The notes: generated by a model not told the origin, from the letters alone. Shown: positions 1-6,370, counted from the stretch's first letter. The stretch is 27,511 nt of DNA from a virus (IMGVR_UViG_3300042889_001846:1-27511); one strand, 5' to 3'. A program made the numbers and translations.

Positions 1-3
1 AGC

Positions 4-378
4 GTGACTGCTCTTCATCCCGTGGCTCACAAGCGTATTCTTGTGGTTGAAGACAACGCCGCCGTCCTGGACATCATTCATGCCGCCATGACCAATCAGA
101 ACTATCTGGTTACAACCGCAACTGCAGGTCTAGAAGCTTTCCGTTTGATTAAGGAGCAGGAATTTGATCTTCTGATTGTCGATCTAACTCTTCCAGGCCT
201 AGCATCAGGAACCGAAGTCGCTGACGCTATGATTGAAGAACATCCGTGTGCAAAGATCCTGCTAACTACTGGTAGACTAGATCGCCAAGACATCGCTGTT
301 AATTCTGAGTACCATCTTCTTATCAAACCATTCTCCATGGAGAAGCTCACAAAGACTGTTAAGAAAATCCTGACCTAG
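4..378 (+). CDS. Stand-alone response-regulator receiver domain (CheY-like)
   Basis: The 124-residue protein is a single receiver domain with no output domain. It carries the residues needed for phosphotransfer: the acidic pair E16-D17 (motif VVEDN), the phospho-acceptor D60 in LLIVDLTLPG, T88/T89 in ILLTTG, and K108 in LIKPF. Proteins of this family accept phosphate from a histidine kinase; stand-alone versions act by protein contact or as phosphate shuttles. The start is a GTG three bases into the window. Nothing upstream is visible and the frame is still open at base 1, so the true start may lie outside the window. The next gene begins 9 bases after its stop, so the two are probably co-transcribed. 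A receiver in a phage suggests interference with a host two-component pathway, but that is inference. Confidence 0.85.
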   Translation: MTALHPVAHKRILVVEDNAAVLDIIHAAMTNQNYLVTTATAGLEAFRLIKEQEFDLLIVDLTLPGLASGTEVADAMIEEHPCAKILLTTGRLDRQDIAVNSEYHLLIKPFSMEKLTKTVKKILT

Positions 379-386
379 GAGTCGTC

Positions 387-770
387 ATGAAGAATATCAA
401 TAGCCGATTTAACGCTTTGGCCGAGTGGACCTCAAAGAGCACAGGTAGTCCCTTGAGTTTCTTCATAGCTTTGGCTCTGGTCTTGGGATGGGCTGCCACG
501 GGTCCCATATTTGAATTCTCGCCCACTTGGCAGCTAGTAATCAATACGGGTACCACCATCGCGACTTTCCTAATGGTCTTCCTTCTGCAGAACACGCAGA
601 ACCGTACCACCAACGAACTCAACAAGAACACCGAGGAGTTGAAGAAGATGGTACGACGTATGGCCAGTGACAATCGTAAGCTATTGGCCAAGCTCGAGGA
701 GATCGAAGAAGACATCGAGGAACTTGCAGAAGACGACGAGGTTGACTCAACGCCCCCGTCCGAGTTATAA
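387..770 (+). CDS. Low-affinity iron permease family-like small membrane protein
   Basis: This 127-residue protein starts with ATG behind a TAGGAG ribosome binding site. It has two hydrophobic segments (about residues 22-40 and 48-65), the second holding the block TWQLVINTGTTIATFLMVFL followed by QNTQNR. I recognise that pattern from the bacterial 'low affinity iron permease' family (Pfam Iron_permease). A charged tail follows (about 70-127), predicted to form a coiled coil and ending very acidic. The gene lies 9 bases after the receiver-domain gene. The family name comes from yeast Fet4, and transport by the short bacterial forms is not well established, so a role in iron uptake or membrane modification is only a suggestion. 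A perfect late promoter (766-773) overlaps the stop codon. Confidence 0.7.
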   Translation: MKNINSRFNALAEWTSKSTGSPLSFFIALALVLGWAATGPIFEFSPTWQLVINTGTTIATFLMVFLLQNTQNRTTNELNKNTEELKKMVRRMASDNRKLLAKLEEIEEDIEELAEDDEVDSTPPSEL

Positions 771-773
771 ATA
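766..773 (+). promoter_or_regulatory. T4-type late promoter, exact TATAAATA
   Basis: An exact match to the T4 late-promoter octamer overlaps the stop codon of the iron-permease-like gene. It lies 75 bases before the homing endonuclease start and could drive that gene and the following tRNA-Ser. In T4-like phages such sites are read by host RNA polymerase carrying the phage gp55-type sigma factor. A short inverted repeat (CACG-TGGC-CGTG) lies between this site and the second late box. Confidence 0.6.
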
Positions 774-820
774 GAGCATTGGATAGTTAATTCACGTGGC
801 CGTGGACCCAGTCTTGATTT

Positions 821-828
821 GATAAATA
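821..828 (+). promoter_or_regulatory. Late promoter, GATAAATA
   Basis: A second late-type octamer lies 20 bases before the ATG of the homing endonuclease, with a GGAG ribosome binding site in between. It is the better-placed of the two late boxes for this gene. Confidence 0.5.
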
Positions 829-848
829 CCTCTGGAAACGGAGGCTTT

Positions 849-1448
849 ATGGCAAATCATTGGACGGGTAAAACCCATACTCCAGAAACAAAGCAAAAGC
901 TTTCTGAGATTAGTCAGAAGCGATGGGCTGATGGTGTCTGCAAGCCACGGCGTATCCAATCTGAAGAAACCAAAGAAAAGATTCGTGCTGCCCTTGCTGG
1001 TAAGCCTAGAACTCCTAGGACAATTTCACCTGAGCGTGAAGCGATTCGCCGTGAGAAGATTAGACAATCCGCTCTTAATCGCAAACTTGGTGGCTACCAA
1101 GAAGGATCTGGGAGAGGGAAGAAAGGTCGATACAAAGGATATTGGTGTGATAGCAGCTATGAGCTCGCATGGGTGATCTACCAATTGGATCATGGAGTCT
1201 CATTCACAAGAAACACCAAGAAGTTTCCCTATGAGTTTGAGGGGAAGACATGTCATTGGATTCCGGACTTCATTTTAGCTGATGGATCGTATGTAGAAAT
1301 CAAGGGTTATGAGACAGATCAATCACGAGCCAAGCTAAAGGATTTCATCCATCCAATCGTTCTTCTCAAGGAGAAAGATTTGCATGATGTGTTCAGTTAT
1401 GTTAAAGATAAATATGGAAGCGATTTCATATCGCTTTATGGAGGGTAG
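849..1448 (+). CDS. Free-standing homing endonuclease: NUMOD3-like repeats plus PD-(D/E)xK-like nuclease domain
   Basis: I chose the ATG at 849 because a GGAG ribosome binding site lies 5 bases upstream; a start at 819 would have no such site. The 199-residue protein begins with short basic repeats of the NUMOD3 type (HTPETKQKLSEISQKRW and SEETKEKIRAALAGKPR), which usually grip DNA in phage homing endonucleases. The C-terminal half has an SSYELAW helix, then WIPDFILADGSYVEIKGY, a pattern like the PD-(D/E)xK active site (D, then ExK). Its last three codons and stop fall inside the acceptor stem of the tRNA-Ser, an unusual overlap that suggests insertion at the tRNA's 5' edge. Codon use is more AT-rich than in neighbouring metabolic genes, as expected for a mobile gene. 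Confidence 0.75.
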   Translation: MANHWTGKTHTPETKQKLSEISQKRWADGVCKPRRIQSEETKEKIRAALAGKPRTPRTISPEREAIRREKIRQSALNRKLGGYQEGSGRGKKGRYKGYWCDSSYELAWVIYQLDHGVSFTRNTKKFPYEFEGKTCHWIPDFILADGSYVEIKGYETDQSRAKLKDFIHPIVLLKEKDLHDVFSYVKDKYGSDFISLYGG

Positions 1449-1525
1449 GGTACCTGGTGGTACAAACGGTCTTGAAAACCGTCCTAACCGAAAGGTTAAG
1501 GGTTCGACTCCTTTACCCTCCGCCA
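1440..1525 (+). tRNA. tRNA-Ser (anticodon TGA)
   Basis: A full class II cloverleaf is visible. The acceptor stem is GGAGGGT/ACCCTCC, with discriminator G and an encoded CCA. The anticodon arm is ACGGT-CTTGAAA-ACCGT, giving anticodon TGA. There is a long variable arm (TAACC-GAAA-GGTTA) and a T arm with loop TTCGACT. It reads UCA codons. The 5' nine bases also encode the end of the preceding homing endonuclease. Confidence 0.93.
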
Positions 1526-1542
1526 ACCCCATAGATTTAACA

Positions 1543-1821
1543 ATGAATCCTTTAGATCCATGCTCGGTGGTGTCGATTGTGGCGTGCCATGCGTACGAAA
1601 CGCAAGCTTACGAGGGTCACCTCGCGTCAGGCTTACCATTTAGGATTCGTTGTTGGCGGGGACAAGTGTATATTGGTTATGGGTTCTCCATTCCAGTTAC
1701 TCATATGATCACACCTGATTGCATCAAATTTTTCTATGATCTTGGTCCAGATTATTTCTTAACTGAAGAATTGGCTCGTGATCTAGTAGAACTTGGTTGG
1801 GTGGAGTGGGATGAACCCTAG
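1543..1821 (+). CDS. Hypothetical protein, 92 aa
   Basis: The reading frame is open further upstream through the tRNA, so the first start codon after the tRNA (ATG 1543, 17 bases past its CCA) is the sensible one. No good ribosome binding site is visible. The protein is acidic toward its C-terminus (ELGWVEWDEP) and has three cysteines near the N-terminus. I do not recognise it. It sits between the tRNA-Ser and the ADP-ribosylglycohydrolase gene and ends 20 bases before the latter's promoter. Confidence 0.5.
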   Translation: MNPLDPCSVVSIVACHAYETQAYEGHLASGLPFRIRCWRGQVYIGYGFSIPVTHMITPDCIKFFYDLGPDYFLTEELARDLVELGWVEWDEP

Positions 1822-1839
1822 TACCTTCCGACAACGCTC

Positions 1840-1872
1840 TAGACATATTGGCAAACTGCTCTAATATAGAGC
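1840..1872 (+). promoter_or_regulatory. Early promoter with palindrome over the -10, ADP-ribosylglycohydrolase gene
   Basis: TAGACA (1840-1845), 16 bases, TAATAT (1862-1867). A perfect palindrome GCTCTA-ATA-TAGAGC (1858-1872) covers the -10 and ends one base before the ATG at 1874. Expected transcription start is at or next to the ATG, so the mRNA may be leaderless. The palindrome could be an operator. Confidence 0.6.
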
Positions 1873-1873
1873 A

Positions 1874-2749
1874 ATGACATTTGAACTAGAACGTGACCGC
1901 GCCCTTGGTGCGATGATTGGTTTGGCGGTTGGTGATGCCGTGGGAACCACCCTAGAGTTCAAAGAACGTGGTGAATTCACTCCTATTACTGACATGATCG
2001 GAGGTGGCCCTTTCCGTCTCGCGGTTGGCGAGTGGACCGATGACACGTCGATGGCATTGTGCCTCTTGGATTGTCTATTGACTCACGAAGCCATCCTACC
2101 TGATGAACTCCTCTATATGTTCTACCTCTGGTATGAGAAGGGCTACAACTCTCACAACAAACGGTGCTTTGACATCGGAACGACCACCCGTGACGCGCTG
2201 AATCAGTGGAAGCGCACTGGACAGACTATTGCTCCTGACCTGAACTACCTCTCGGGTAACGGTGGTATCATGCGCCTCGCACCCGTTCCCATCTACTGGT
2301 GGTATAATGACACGCTGGCCGCAGAGAATGCACGGCTTCAAAGCCAGACCACGCATGGTAGCGCCGAATGCCTGGATACTGCGGACAAGCTGGCTCGTAT
2401 CATTGCTCGCGGGATCAGGGGTGAAGATCAGGGCTTGAATGAAAAGCTCAAGTCATTCCAAGAGAATGTCATCAGCTCATCCGGCTATGTCATTGATACC
2501 TTTGTTGCAGCGCAATGGGCCGTGGTCACCACAGACAACTTCCGTGATGCCATTCTGAAGGCTGCTAACCTAGGCGATGATGCTGACACTGTTGCCGCGG
2601 TGGCTGGACAGATCGCTGGCTCACTGTATGGCCTGTCGGGCATCCCCGTGGAATGGGTAGAGAAGCTGGCCTGGAAGGATCGCATCCTCGATCTCACGAA
2701 CACTCTGTTCGATATGAGTCTGTCCAATCCACTGGCACCTTCCGCTTGA
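1874..2749 (+). CDS. ADP-ribosylglycohydrolase (DraG/ARH family)
   Basis: The 291-residue protein has the full signature of the ADP-ribosylglycohydrolase family. These are the N-terminal GLAVGDAVG stretch (about 16-24), the metal-binding GEWTDDTSM (about 52-60), a central NGGIMRLAPVP, and the C-terminal LGDDADTVAAVAGQIAG (about 233-249). Length fits the family. These magnesium enzymes remove ADP-ribose from proteins or other targets, as DraG does for nitrogenase reductase. In a phage it could undo ADP-ribosylation imposed by host defences or by the phage itself. The same window carries a complete NAD+ salvage pathway, which makes an ADP-ribose/NAD theme likely. The start codon follows its -10 box by 6 bases with no ribosome binding site. 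Its stop overlaps the -35 of the next promoter. Confidence 0.9.
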   Translation: MTFELERDRALGAMIGLAVGDAVGTTLEFKERGEFTPITDMIGGGPFRLAVGEWTDDTSMALCLLDCLLTHEAILPDELLYMFYLWYEKGYNSHNKRCFDIGTTTRDALNQWKRTGQTIAPDLNYLSGNGGIMRLAPVPIYWWYNDTLAAENARLQSQTTHGSAECLDTADKLARIIARGIRGEDQGLNEKLKSFQENVISSSGYVIDTFVAAQWAVVTTDNFRDAILKAANLGDDADTVAAVAGQIAGSLYGLSGIPVEWVEKLAWKDRILDLTNTLFDMSLSNPLAPSA

Positions 2750-2773
2750 CACTCTGGTAGCCAGTGTTAGATT
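2746..2773 (+). promoter_or_regulatory. Early promoter, TTGACA-16-TAGATT
   Basis: TTGACA (2746-2751) overlaps the preceding stop codon, followed by 16 bases and TAGATT (2768-2773). It drives the four-gene coupled operon starting at 2798. The spacer holds the small inverted repeat CTGG-TAG-CCAG. Confidence 0.7.
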
Positions 2774-2797
2774 GGCCTTCGAACAGAGGAGGCCACC

Positions 2798-2905
2798 ATG
2801 CAGGAACGCAAAGAACAATCGCTGGCGCAAACAATCGCTCAGCTGCTTCGTGGCCTTTCCCCGCAGGAACGTAATTTCTATCTGCCCGGAGACCAACGCA
2901 AGTGA
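2798..2905 (+). CDS. Small hypothetical protein, 35 aa
   Basis: A 35-residue reading frame starts at an ATG with a very strong ribosome binding site (GAGGAGG, 7 bases away) directly behind an early promoter. The peptide is polar, with a middle that could form an amphipathic helix (SLAQTIAQLLRGLSPQERNF). It is the first gene of the operon, and its stop overlaps the GTG of the next gene (GTGA). The signal quality argues it is translated, but I see no homology. It may chiefly serve as a leader that feeds ribosomes into the coupled genes. Confidence 0.6.
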   Translation: MQERKEQSLAQTIAQLLRGLSPQERNFYLPGDQRK

Positions 2906-3054
2906 GCGACCTGTTCGGCGAGTCACATCACCTCGAGGCAGAGGATGAGAACCATGAGGCTCCCAAGGAGTTGGTGATCGCCCTGCCATGCACACCATTC
3001 AAGTTGGGTGCGAATGGCGCAATGGTCGTCATCGTGCCGGAGAAAAAGCAATGA
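2902..3054 (+). CDS. Small hypothetical protein, 50 aa
   Basis: It starts with GTG overlapping the previous stop (GTGA) and ends with TGA overlapping the ATG of the synthetase gene (ATGA). The N-terminal half is acidic and histidine-containing (HHLEAEDENHEAP), and the C-terminal half is hydrophobic (LVIALPCTPFKLGANGAMVVIV). I do not recognise it. The paired 4-base overlaps on both sides are the main evidence that it is a real, translationally coupled gene. Confidence 0.5.
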   Translation: MSDLFGESHHLEAEDENHEAPKELVIALPCTPFKLGANGAMVVIVPEKKQ

Positions 3055-3974
3055 CGCCTTACATCACTCGCGTCGCCCCCAGCCCCACGGGCGTGATGCA
3101 CATCGGTACCGCGCGTACCGCACTCTTCAACTGGCTCGCGGCTCGCGCCTCGGGCGGCAAGTTCTATCTGCGCATCGACGACACCGATGATTCGCGGAAC
3201 GATGCCGCTCACGTCGACCTCATCAAGGCCTCGCTGGCCTGGCTGAATCTCGACTACGATGATATTTTGTTCCAAAGCTCTGATGTCTCGCGCGATCGTG
3301 CGGTGGCCTGGGCCAATGATCTTGTGGCCATGAACCTCGCACAAGTTCTGGACAACGGTGCGATCGCGCTCGTGTGGGATCGCATGATGCCCGACAGCTG
3401 GGACGACGTGGTCTCCGGCCATCACGACATCACGGATGATTCCATCGACAAGACCATTGATGGAACCATCCTGATCCGAGGTGGTGATAACGTGGGCAAG
3501 CCCACCTACCACTGGAACAGTGTGTGCGATGATTTCGCGATGGGCATCAACTATATCATCCGCGGCAACGACCACATCACGAACACTGATCGTCAAGTCG
3601 CGATGTGGTGGGCGCTGGACCGCATCAATGGCAGCCTTCCCGCTGCTGATATGCTGGATCGTCCCCTTCCCACGTTCGCTCACGTGTCCTTGATTTTCAA
3701 GGACAAGAAGAAGCTGAGCAAGCGCGATGGCGCGGCATCGCTGATGCATTATCGTGACGCCGGCTATGACCGGGACGCCATCTTCGGCTTCCTGTTGGGT
3801 CAAGGCTGGGGCCGCAGCGACGGCAACACCAAGCACCTTATGACGCGGGACGACGCCCTGGCGATGTTCCTCGACGGTGGTAACTTCATCAGCCGAACCA
3901 ATACGGGATTCGACCAATTCATCTTGGATTCGTTGGATCGTAAGTGGAAGGCCCGCAAGGAGAAGGCTGCATGA
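3051..3974 (+). CDS. Glutamyl-tRNA synthetase-like protein, catalytic domain only
   Basis: The 307-residue protein is a class I aminoacyl-tRNA synthetase of the Glu type. It has APSPTGVMHIGTART (about 9-23, HIGH-type motif), RIDDTD (41-46), YHWNSVCDDFAMGINYIIRG (about 153-172, then NDHITNTDRQ) and KLSKRDG (221-227, KMSKS-type motif). Bacterial GluRS is about 470 residues; here the C-terminal anticodon-binding helical cage is nearly absent. The protein may therefore charge tRNA with relaxed anticodon recognition, act on a phage tRNA or non-tRNA substrate, or work like the short GluQ-RS group. It lacks the cysteine zinc site usual in GluQ-RS. The ATG overlaps the previous stop, and the SPFH gene follows with another ATGA overlap. 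Codons are GC-rich compared with the late genes. Confidence 0.85.
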   Translation: MTPYITRVAPSPTGVMHIGTARTALFNWLAARASGGKFYLRIDDTDDSRNDAAHVDLIKASLAWLNLDYDDILFQSSDVSRDRAVAWANDLVAMNLAQVLDNGAIALVWDRMMPDSWDDVVSGHHDITDDSIDKTIDGTILIRGGDNVGKPTYHWNSVCDDFAMGINYIIRGNDHITNTDRQVAMWWALDRINGSLPAADMLDRPLPTFAHVSLIFKDKKKLSKRDGAASLMHYRDAGYDRDAIFGFLLGQGWGRSDGNTKHLMTRDDALAMFLDGGNFISRTNTGFDQFILDSLDRKWKARKEKAA

Positions 3975-4903
3975 CCTGGCTGTTCAACATTCTCATTGTG
4001 GTCGGTGCTACGGCACTGACCCTAAGTGTGATCTCGTTCCTTCTCCACTTCGTCTTCGTGGGATGGCGCAAGGATCTTCTTAAGTGGGGTAAGGCTCTGT
4101 TCATCATCGGCGCCGTACTGGTGATCGTACCGAGTGGAGCCAAGCCACTTGTTGGTTGGCTGACCCGAGGGCCAACCGCGGAACAGGTGGCCGAACAGGA
4201 AGCCGCTGCCAAGTTGGTTGCCGATCGTAAGGCTGCCCAGGAACGTGAAGAAGCCGCCAACCTGGCCAGAGATCGACAGGTCATTGAATCACAGAGACAG
4301 CAAGCCGCCGCGCTGGCTGCCCGCAATCAACCACCCGCCCCTGTGCGCCCCGTAGCCGCCCCTCGAGTCTGGATTGTACCTTCGGGCTCGGCTGGTTTCT
4401 TCATGTCTTCCCAGGGCGTCATTGACGGTTCTCGGGCATATCTTCCGGGCAGTCACCCCCAGCGTCCTGGAGGTCGAGTATTTCTCGTAAACATTGAACC
4501 TGAGATTATTCTTTTCAATCAAGCGGTGGGCGAGGATGCTGCAACCATAAGTGCCACCTCTCGCGATAATGAAGTCACGAATGTTACCGTGGCGATTACA
4601 TGGCTCGTGGTTCCAGAGAACGTGGCCCTCTTTAAGAGTAAGATGGGGCAGCGTACTCTCTATACTCCGATCTTCTATGATATTGCCCGAGGCTCTGTTC
4701 GTACGAGCATCTCACGATTTGATTGGTCGCCTGCAACCAATGCCACGAGTGTTATGAATCGACAGGCTTTCGCCCGAGACATTCAGGCAGAGCTGGAACG
4801 CCACACTGAAGCTCACTTCCGTCGACTGGGCTTCGGAGACCAAAGTGGCAACATTATCCGCTTTGGTGAAGTCAGTCTCCGGCAAATCACACACGATCGT
4901 TGA
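3971..4903 (+). CDS. SPFH/band-7 (prohibitin-like) membrane protein
   Basis: I chose the ATG at 3971 because it overlaps the synthetase stop (ATGA). The 310-residue protein has two N-terminal transmembrane segments (about 4-30 and 41-57), an Ala/Glu/Arg-rich coiled coil (about 68-115) and a proline linker. A band-7 domain follows from about 125, with the PG.H turn, the repeated short beta strands (VFLVNIEPEIILFN), AATISATSRDNEVTNVTVAITWLVVPENV and a helical end. SPFH proteins form large ring-shaped membrane microdomains (prohibitin, HflK/C, stomatin). For a phage this could shape the inner membrane, protect against proteolysis by FtsH, or exclude superinfecting phage; all three are inference. 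Its tight coupling to the synthetase is unexplained. Confidence 0.8.
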   Translation: MTWLFNILIVVGATALTLSVISFLLHFVFVGWRKDLLKWGKALFIIGAVLVIVPSGAKPLVGWLTRGPTAEQVAEQEAAAKLVADRKAAQEREEAANLARDRQVIESQRQQAAALAARNQPPAPVRPVAAPRVWIVPSGSAGFFMSSQGVIDGSRAYLPGSHPQRPGGRVFLVNIEPEIILFNQAVGEDAATISATSRDNEVTNVTVAITWLVVPENVALFKSKMGQRTLYTPIFYDIARGSVRTSISRFDWSPATNATSVMNRQAFARDIQAELERHTEAHFRRLGFGDQSGNIIRFGEVSLRQITHDR

Positions 4904-4928
4904 CAATGTAGAATGCGCTCTTTAGAAG
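4900..4928 (+). promoter_or_regulatory. Possible early promoter embedded in a long inverted repeat
   Basis: TTGACA (4900-4905) overlaps the SPFH stop region, and the best -10 at 17 bases is the poor TAGAAG (4923-4928). The -10 lies in the centre of the 14-bp inverted repeat at 4909-4939. Activity may depend on whatever binds that repeat. Confidence 0.35.
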
Positions 4929-4939
4929 AGCGCATTCTA
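4909..4939 (+). repeat. Perfect 14-bp inverted repeat with 3-base loop
   Basis: TAGAATGCGCTCTT (4909-4922) pairs perfectly with 4926-4939 around the loop TAG. No T-run follows, so it is not a classic terminator. It could protect the 3' end of the upstream mRNA or act as an operator. It shares the core GCTCT-N5-AGAGC with the palindrome at 1858-1872. Confidence 0.7.
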
Positions 4940-4969
4940 GCCCCTCCAGGGCTTAGATCGAAACCTTGG

Positions 4970-4977
4970 CGTAAATA
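4970..4977 (+). promoter_or_regulatory. Possible late promoter, CGTAAATA
   Basis: A late-type box lies 22 bases before the small gene at 5000, with GGAGGA in between. The first two bases differ from the usual A/T-rich form, so this is a moderate call. Confidence 0.4.
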
Positions 4978-4999
4978 CCAAGTGGACCTGGAGGATGAT

Positions 5000-5128
5000 A
5001 TGTTTGCACTTGTTCGTGATGGCATCTGCATTTGTCGCTCAAGCGACCGTGTCTATTTGGAAAAGATATTACGTTGCCAACGCACATTGTCGCGCCTGAG
5101 CAACTTCCTCATCAAAACCATTTCTTGA
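5000..5128 (+). CDS. Small hypothetical protein, 42 aa
   Basis: I chose the ATG at 5000 over upstream in-frame starts because GGAGGA lies 4 bases before it, and because starting upstream would put the stem-loop inside the gene. The peptide is basic and contains two cysteines in ICICR and another in LRCQR. No homology is recognised. Its stop overlaps the TTGACA of the next promoter. Confidence 0.5.
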   Translation: MFALVRDGICICRSSDRVYLEKILRCQRTLSRLSNFLIKTIS

Positions 5129-5154
5129 CAGTTCTCCAAGCCGTGCTCTATTCA
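5125..5154 (+). promoter_or_regulatory. Early promoter, TTGACA-18-TATTCA
   Basis: TTGACA (5125-5130) and TATTCA (5149-5154), or TCTATT with a 16-base spacer. The -10 region carries CTCT-ATTC-AGAG and the element ATTCAGAGTA, the reverse complement of TACTCTGAAT found at the promoter at 20617. Confidence 0.6.
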
Positions 5155-5175
5155 GAGTAGAAGTAGGAGGATATC

Positions 5176-5448
5176 ATGGCTGGTGACATCACAGAAGGAC
5201 AAAAAGCCGCGAAGGTAGCTTGTCTGAATCATGGCATCGAGGGTCTACTCCATCAAGACTTTGCGAGTATGGCCAACGCCATTTACACAATGGGCCCAAT
5301 AGGCGACACACATTGGGCTGTCAGGGATTACTTCCGTAGGAACCACAAAGAAGTAGAGCTCACCCAGGAAGCGGTTGCGGAAATCGCAGAAGCCACTTAT
5401 ATCGCTCTTAACGGCTACCAGCAGATTCAAAGAATAAATAAGGCATGA
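5176..5448 (+). CDS. Hypothetical protein, 90 aa
   Basis: The start is supported by an AGGAGG ribosome binding site 5 bases before the ATG and an early promoter just upstream. The protein looks fully helical and slightly acidic in the C-terminal half (ELTQEAVAEIAEATYIALNGYQQI), with no membrane segment. I do not recognise a family. It stands alone between a promoter and the structured segment that follows. Confidence 0.65.
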   Translation: MAGDITEGQKAAKVACLNHGIEGLLHQDFASMANAIYTMGPIGDTHWAVRDYFRRNHKEVELTQEAVAEIAEATYIALNGYQQIQRINKA

Positions 5449-5587
5449 ACACCGCTTATCAGATATGACGCTGCCAAAACCATAGGCTTCCTATGGGCGT
5501 ACATCTGATGGTGACAAGAGCCTTATAATCTCTTTTGGCGGTAGATCCCCGCTTTGTTCTCGGTTTGATCCCGAGTGCGCCTACCAA
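5449..5587 (+). ncRNA. Structured non-coding segment with a tRNA-like 3' end
   Basis: No gene fits here, but the plus strand is full of complementary pairs. ATCAGAT (5458-5464) pairs with ATCTGAT (5503-5509), ACGC with GCGT inside it, then the hairpin CCATAGG-CTT-CCTATGG (5480-5496). AAGAG/CTCTT (5516-5520/5530-5534) and GCGG/CCGC (5538-5541/5549-5552) follow. The 3' end reads like the end of a tRNA: CTCGG-TTTGATC-CCGAG (5559-5575), then TGCGCCT-A-CCA (5576-5586). GGGCGTA (5495-5501) could serve as 5' acceptor strand, giving a 92-nt class II-like molecule, but the D arm and anticodon loop are poor. GCCAAAA (5473-5479) can also pair with TTTTGGC (5533-5539). It may be a degenerate tRNA or a tRNA-like RNA. 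Confidence 0.4.
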
Positions 5588-6346
5588 TTAACCGATAACC
5601 CAACCATAGCCCATGCCCTGCTCTACGCCGTTCTTGAGTTCTTCAAGAAGCGCGTCGTATTCGGCTTGGCCCTCGGCCTTCAGGCTATCGCCATTGAGTG
5701 TGGTTCCACCCTGTGGGCCCGCTATGCTACCAAACTTACTTCGGGCTTCACCAAGAATCATCTTGGATCTGGCGATGGTGCATCGCAGTAGCCATGGACG
5801 AGCATAGGTGTCGGCCAAGAGAGCATCAGTTGGACGATAATTGTAGATCCAAAGCAATACGGTCTCGGGGCCACGAATGTCACGTATGAGTTCGATACGA
5901 TGAGCTGAGTGATCCCAAGAGAAATTGATGTAGGCACCAAACATTTTACCTACGAGTTCCTGAAAACCGGTCATAAGCTCGTAAGTAACCAAGGTACCAG
6001 CATTGCCACCCTGAAGTCCTAGAGTCATCTGATTGATGAACGCCGCGCCAAAGGGTTCAAAATTCATACCCGTTCCACTCGCCGTTCCGGTCGTCGCCCT
6101 GCGGAATATCTGGCGAACTTCTATGATCTCGTTTGGAAGAATGTAGGTGTTCTGTCCTGGTATAAGTTCCAAGAATGCCGTCCGCTCCTGGGTGGCGTTG
6201 CTGGATCGCTGACGATAGGTGTCGAGAGCGAAGTTCATCGCATCATCGAAGTGTTCAGGTGTGAGCTCAACTCGAACAATCCCGCCACCTAGAGCCCTGT
6301 GGGCTTCACCGATTAGCTTCTGACGTGGTGTGGTTATTTGAGTCAT
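5588..6346 (-). CDS. T4 gp13-like neck (head-tail connector) protein
   Basis: The 252-residue protein runs on the minus strand. Its N-terminal pattern (LGGGIVRVELTPEHFDDAMNFALDTYRQRSSNATQERTAF, in two stretches) matches what I know of T4-type neck proteins in large myoviruses and cyanophages, where a helical region opens onto a beta-rich middle. Supporting context is strong: gp14-like and gp15-like genes follow within 5 kb, in the T4 order. Gp13 with gp14 closes the head and forms the tail docking site. A late promoter (AATAAATA, minus strand) lies 24 bases before the ATG. The opposite strand direction relative to gp14 is a local rearrangement compared with T4. Another virion connector role is possible. 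Confidence 0.55.
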   Translation of the reverse strand: MTQITTPRQKLIGEAHRALGGGIVRVELTPEHFDDAMNFALDTYRQRSSNATQERTAFLELIPGQNTYILPNEIIEVRQIFRRATTGTASGTGMNFEPFGAAFINQMTLGLQGGNAGTLVTYELMTGFQELVGKMFGAYINFSWDHSAHRIELIRDIRGPETVLLWIYNYRPTDALLADTYARPWLLRCTIARSKMILGEARSKFGSIAGPQGGTTLNGDSLKAEGQAEYDALLEELKNGVEQGMGYGWVIG

Positions 6347-6370
6347 AGTATTCTCCCGGTGCGCTCGCCG

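Noticed and set aside
2928-3917. Long minus-strand open frame opposite the glutamyl-tRNA synthetase
   Set aside because: The plus-strand protein has all family motifs; the antisense frame has none.
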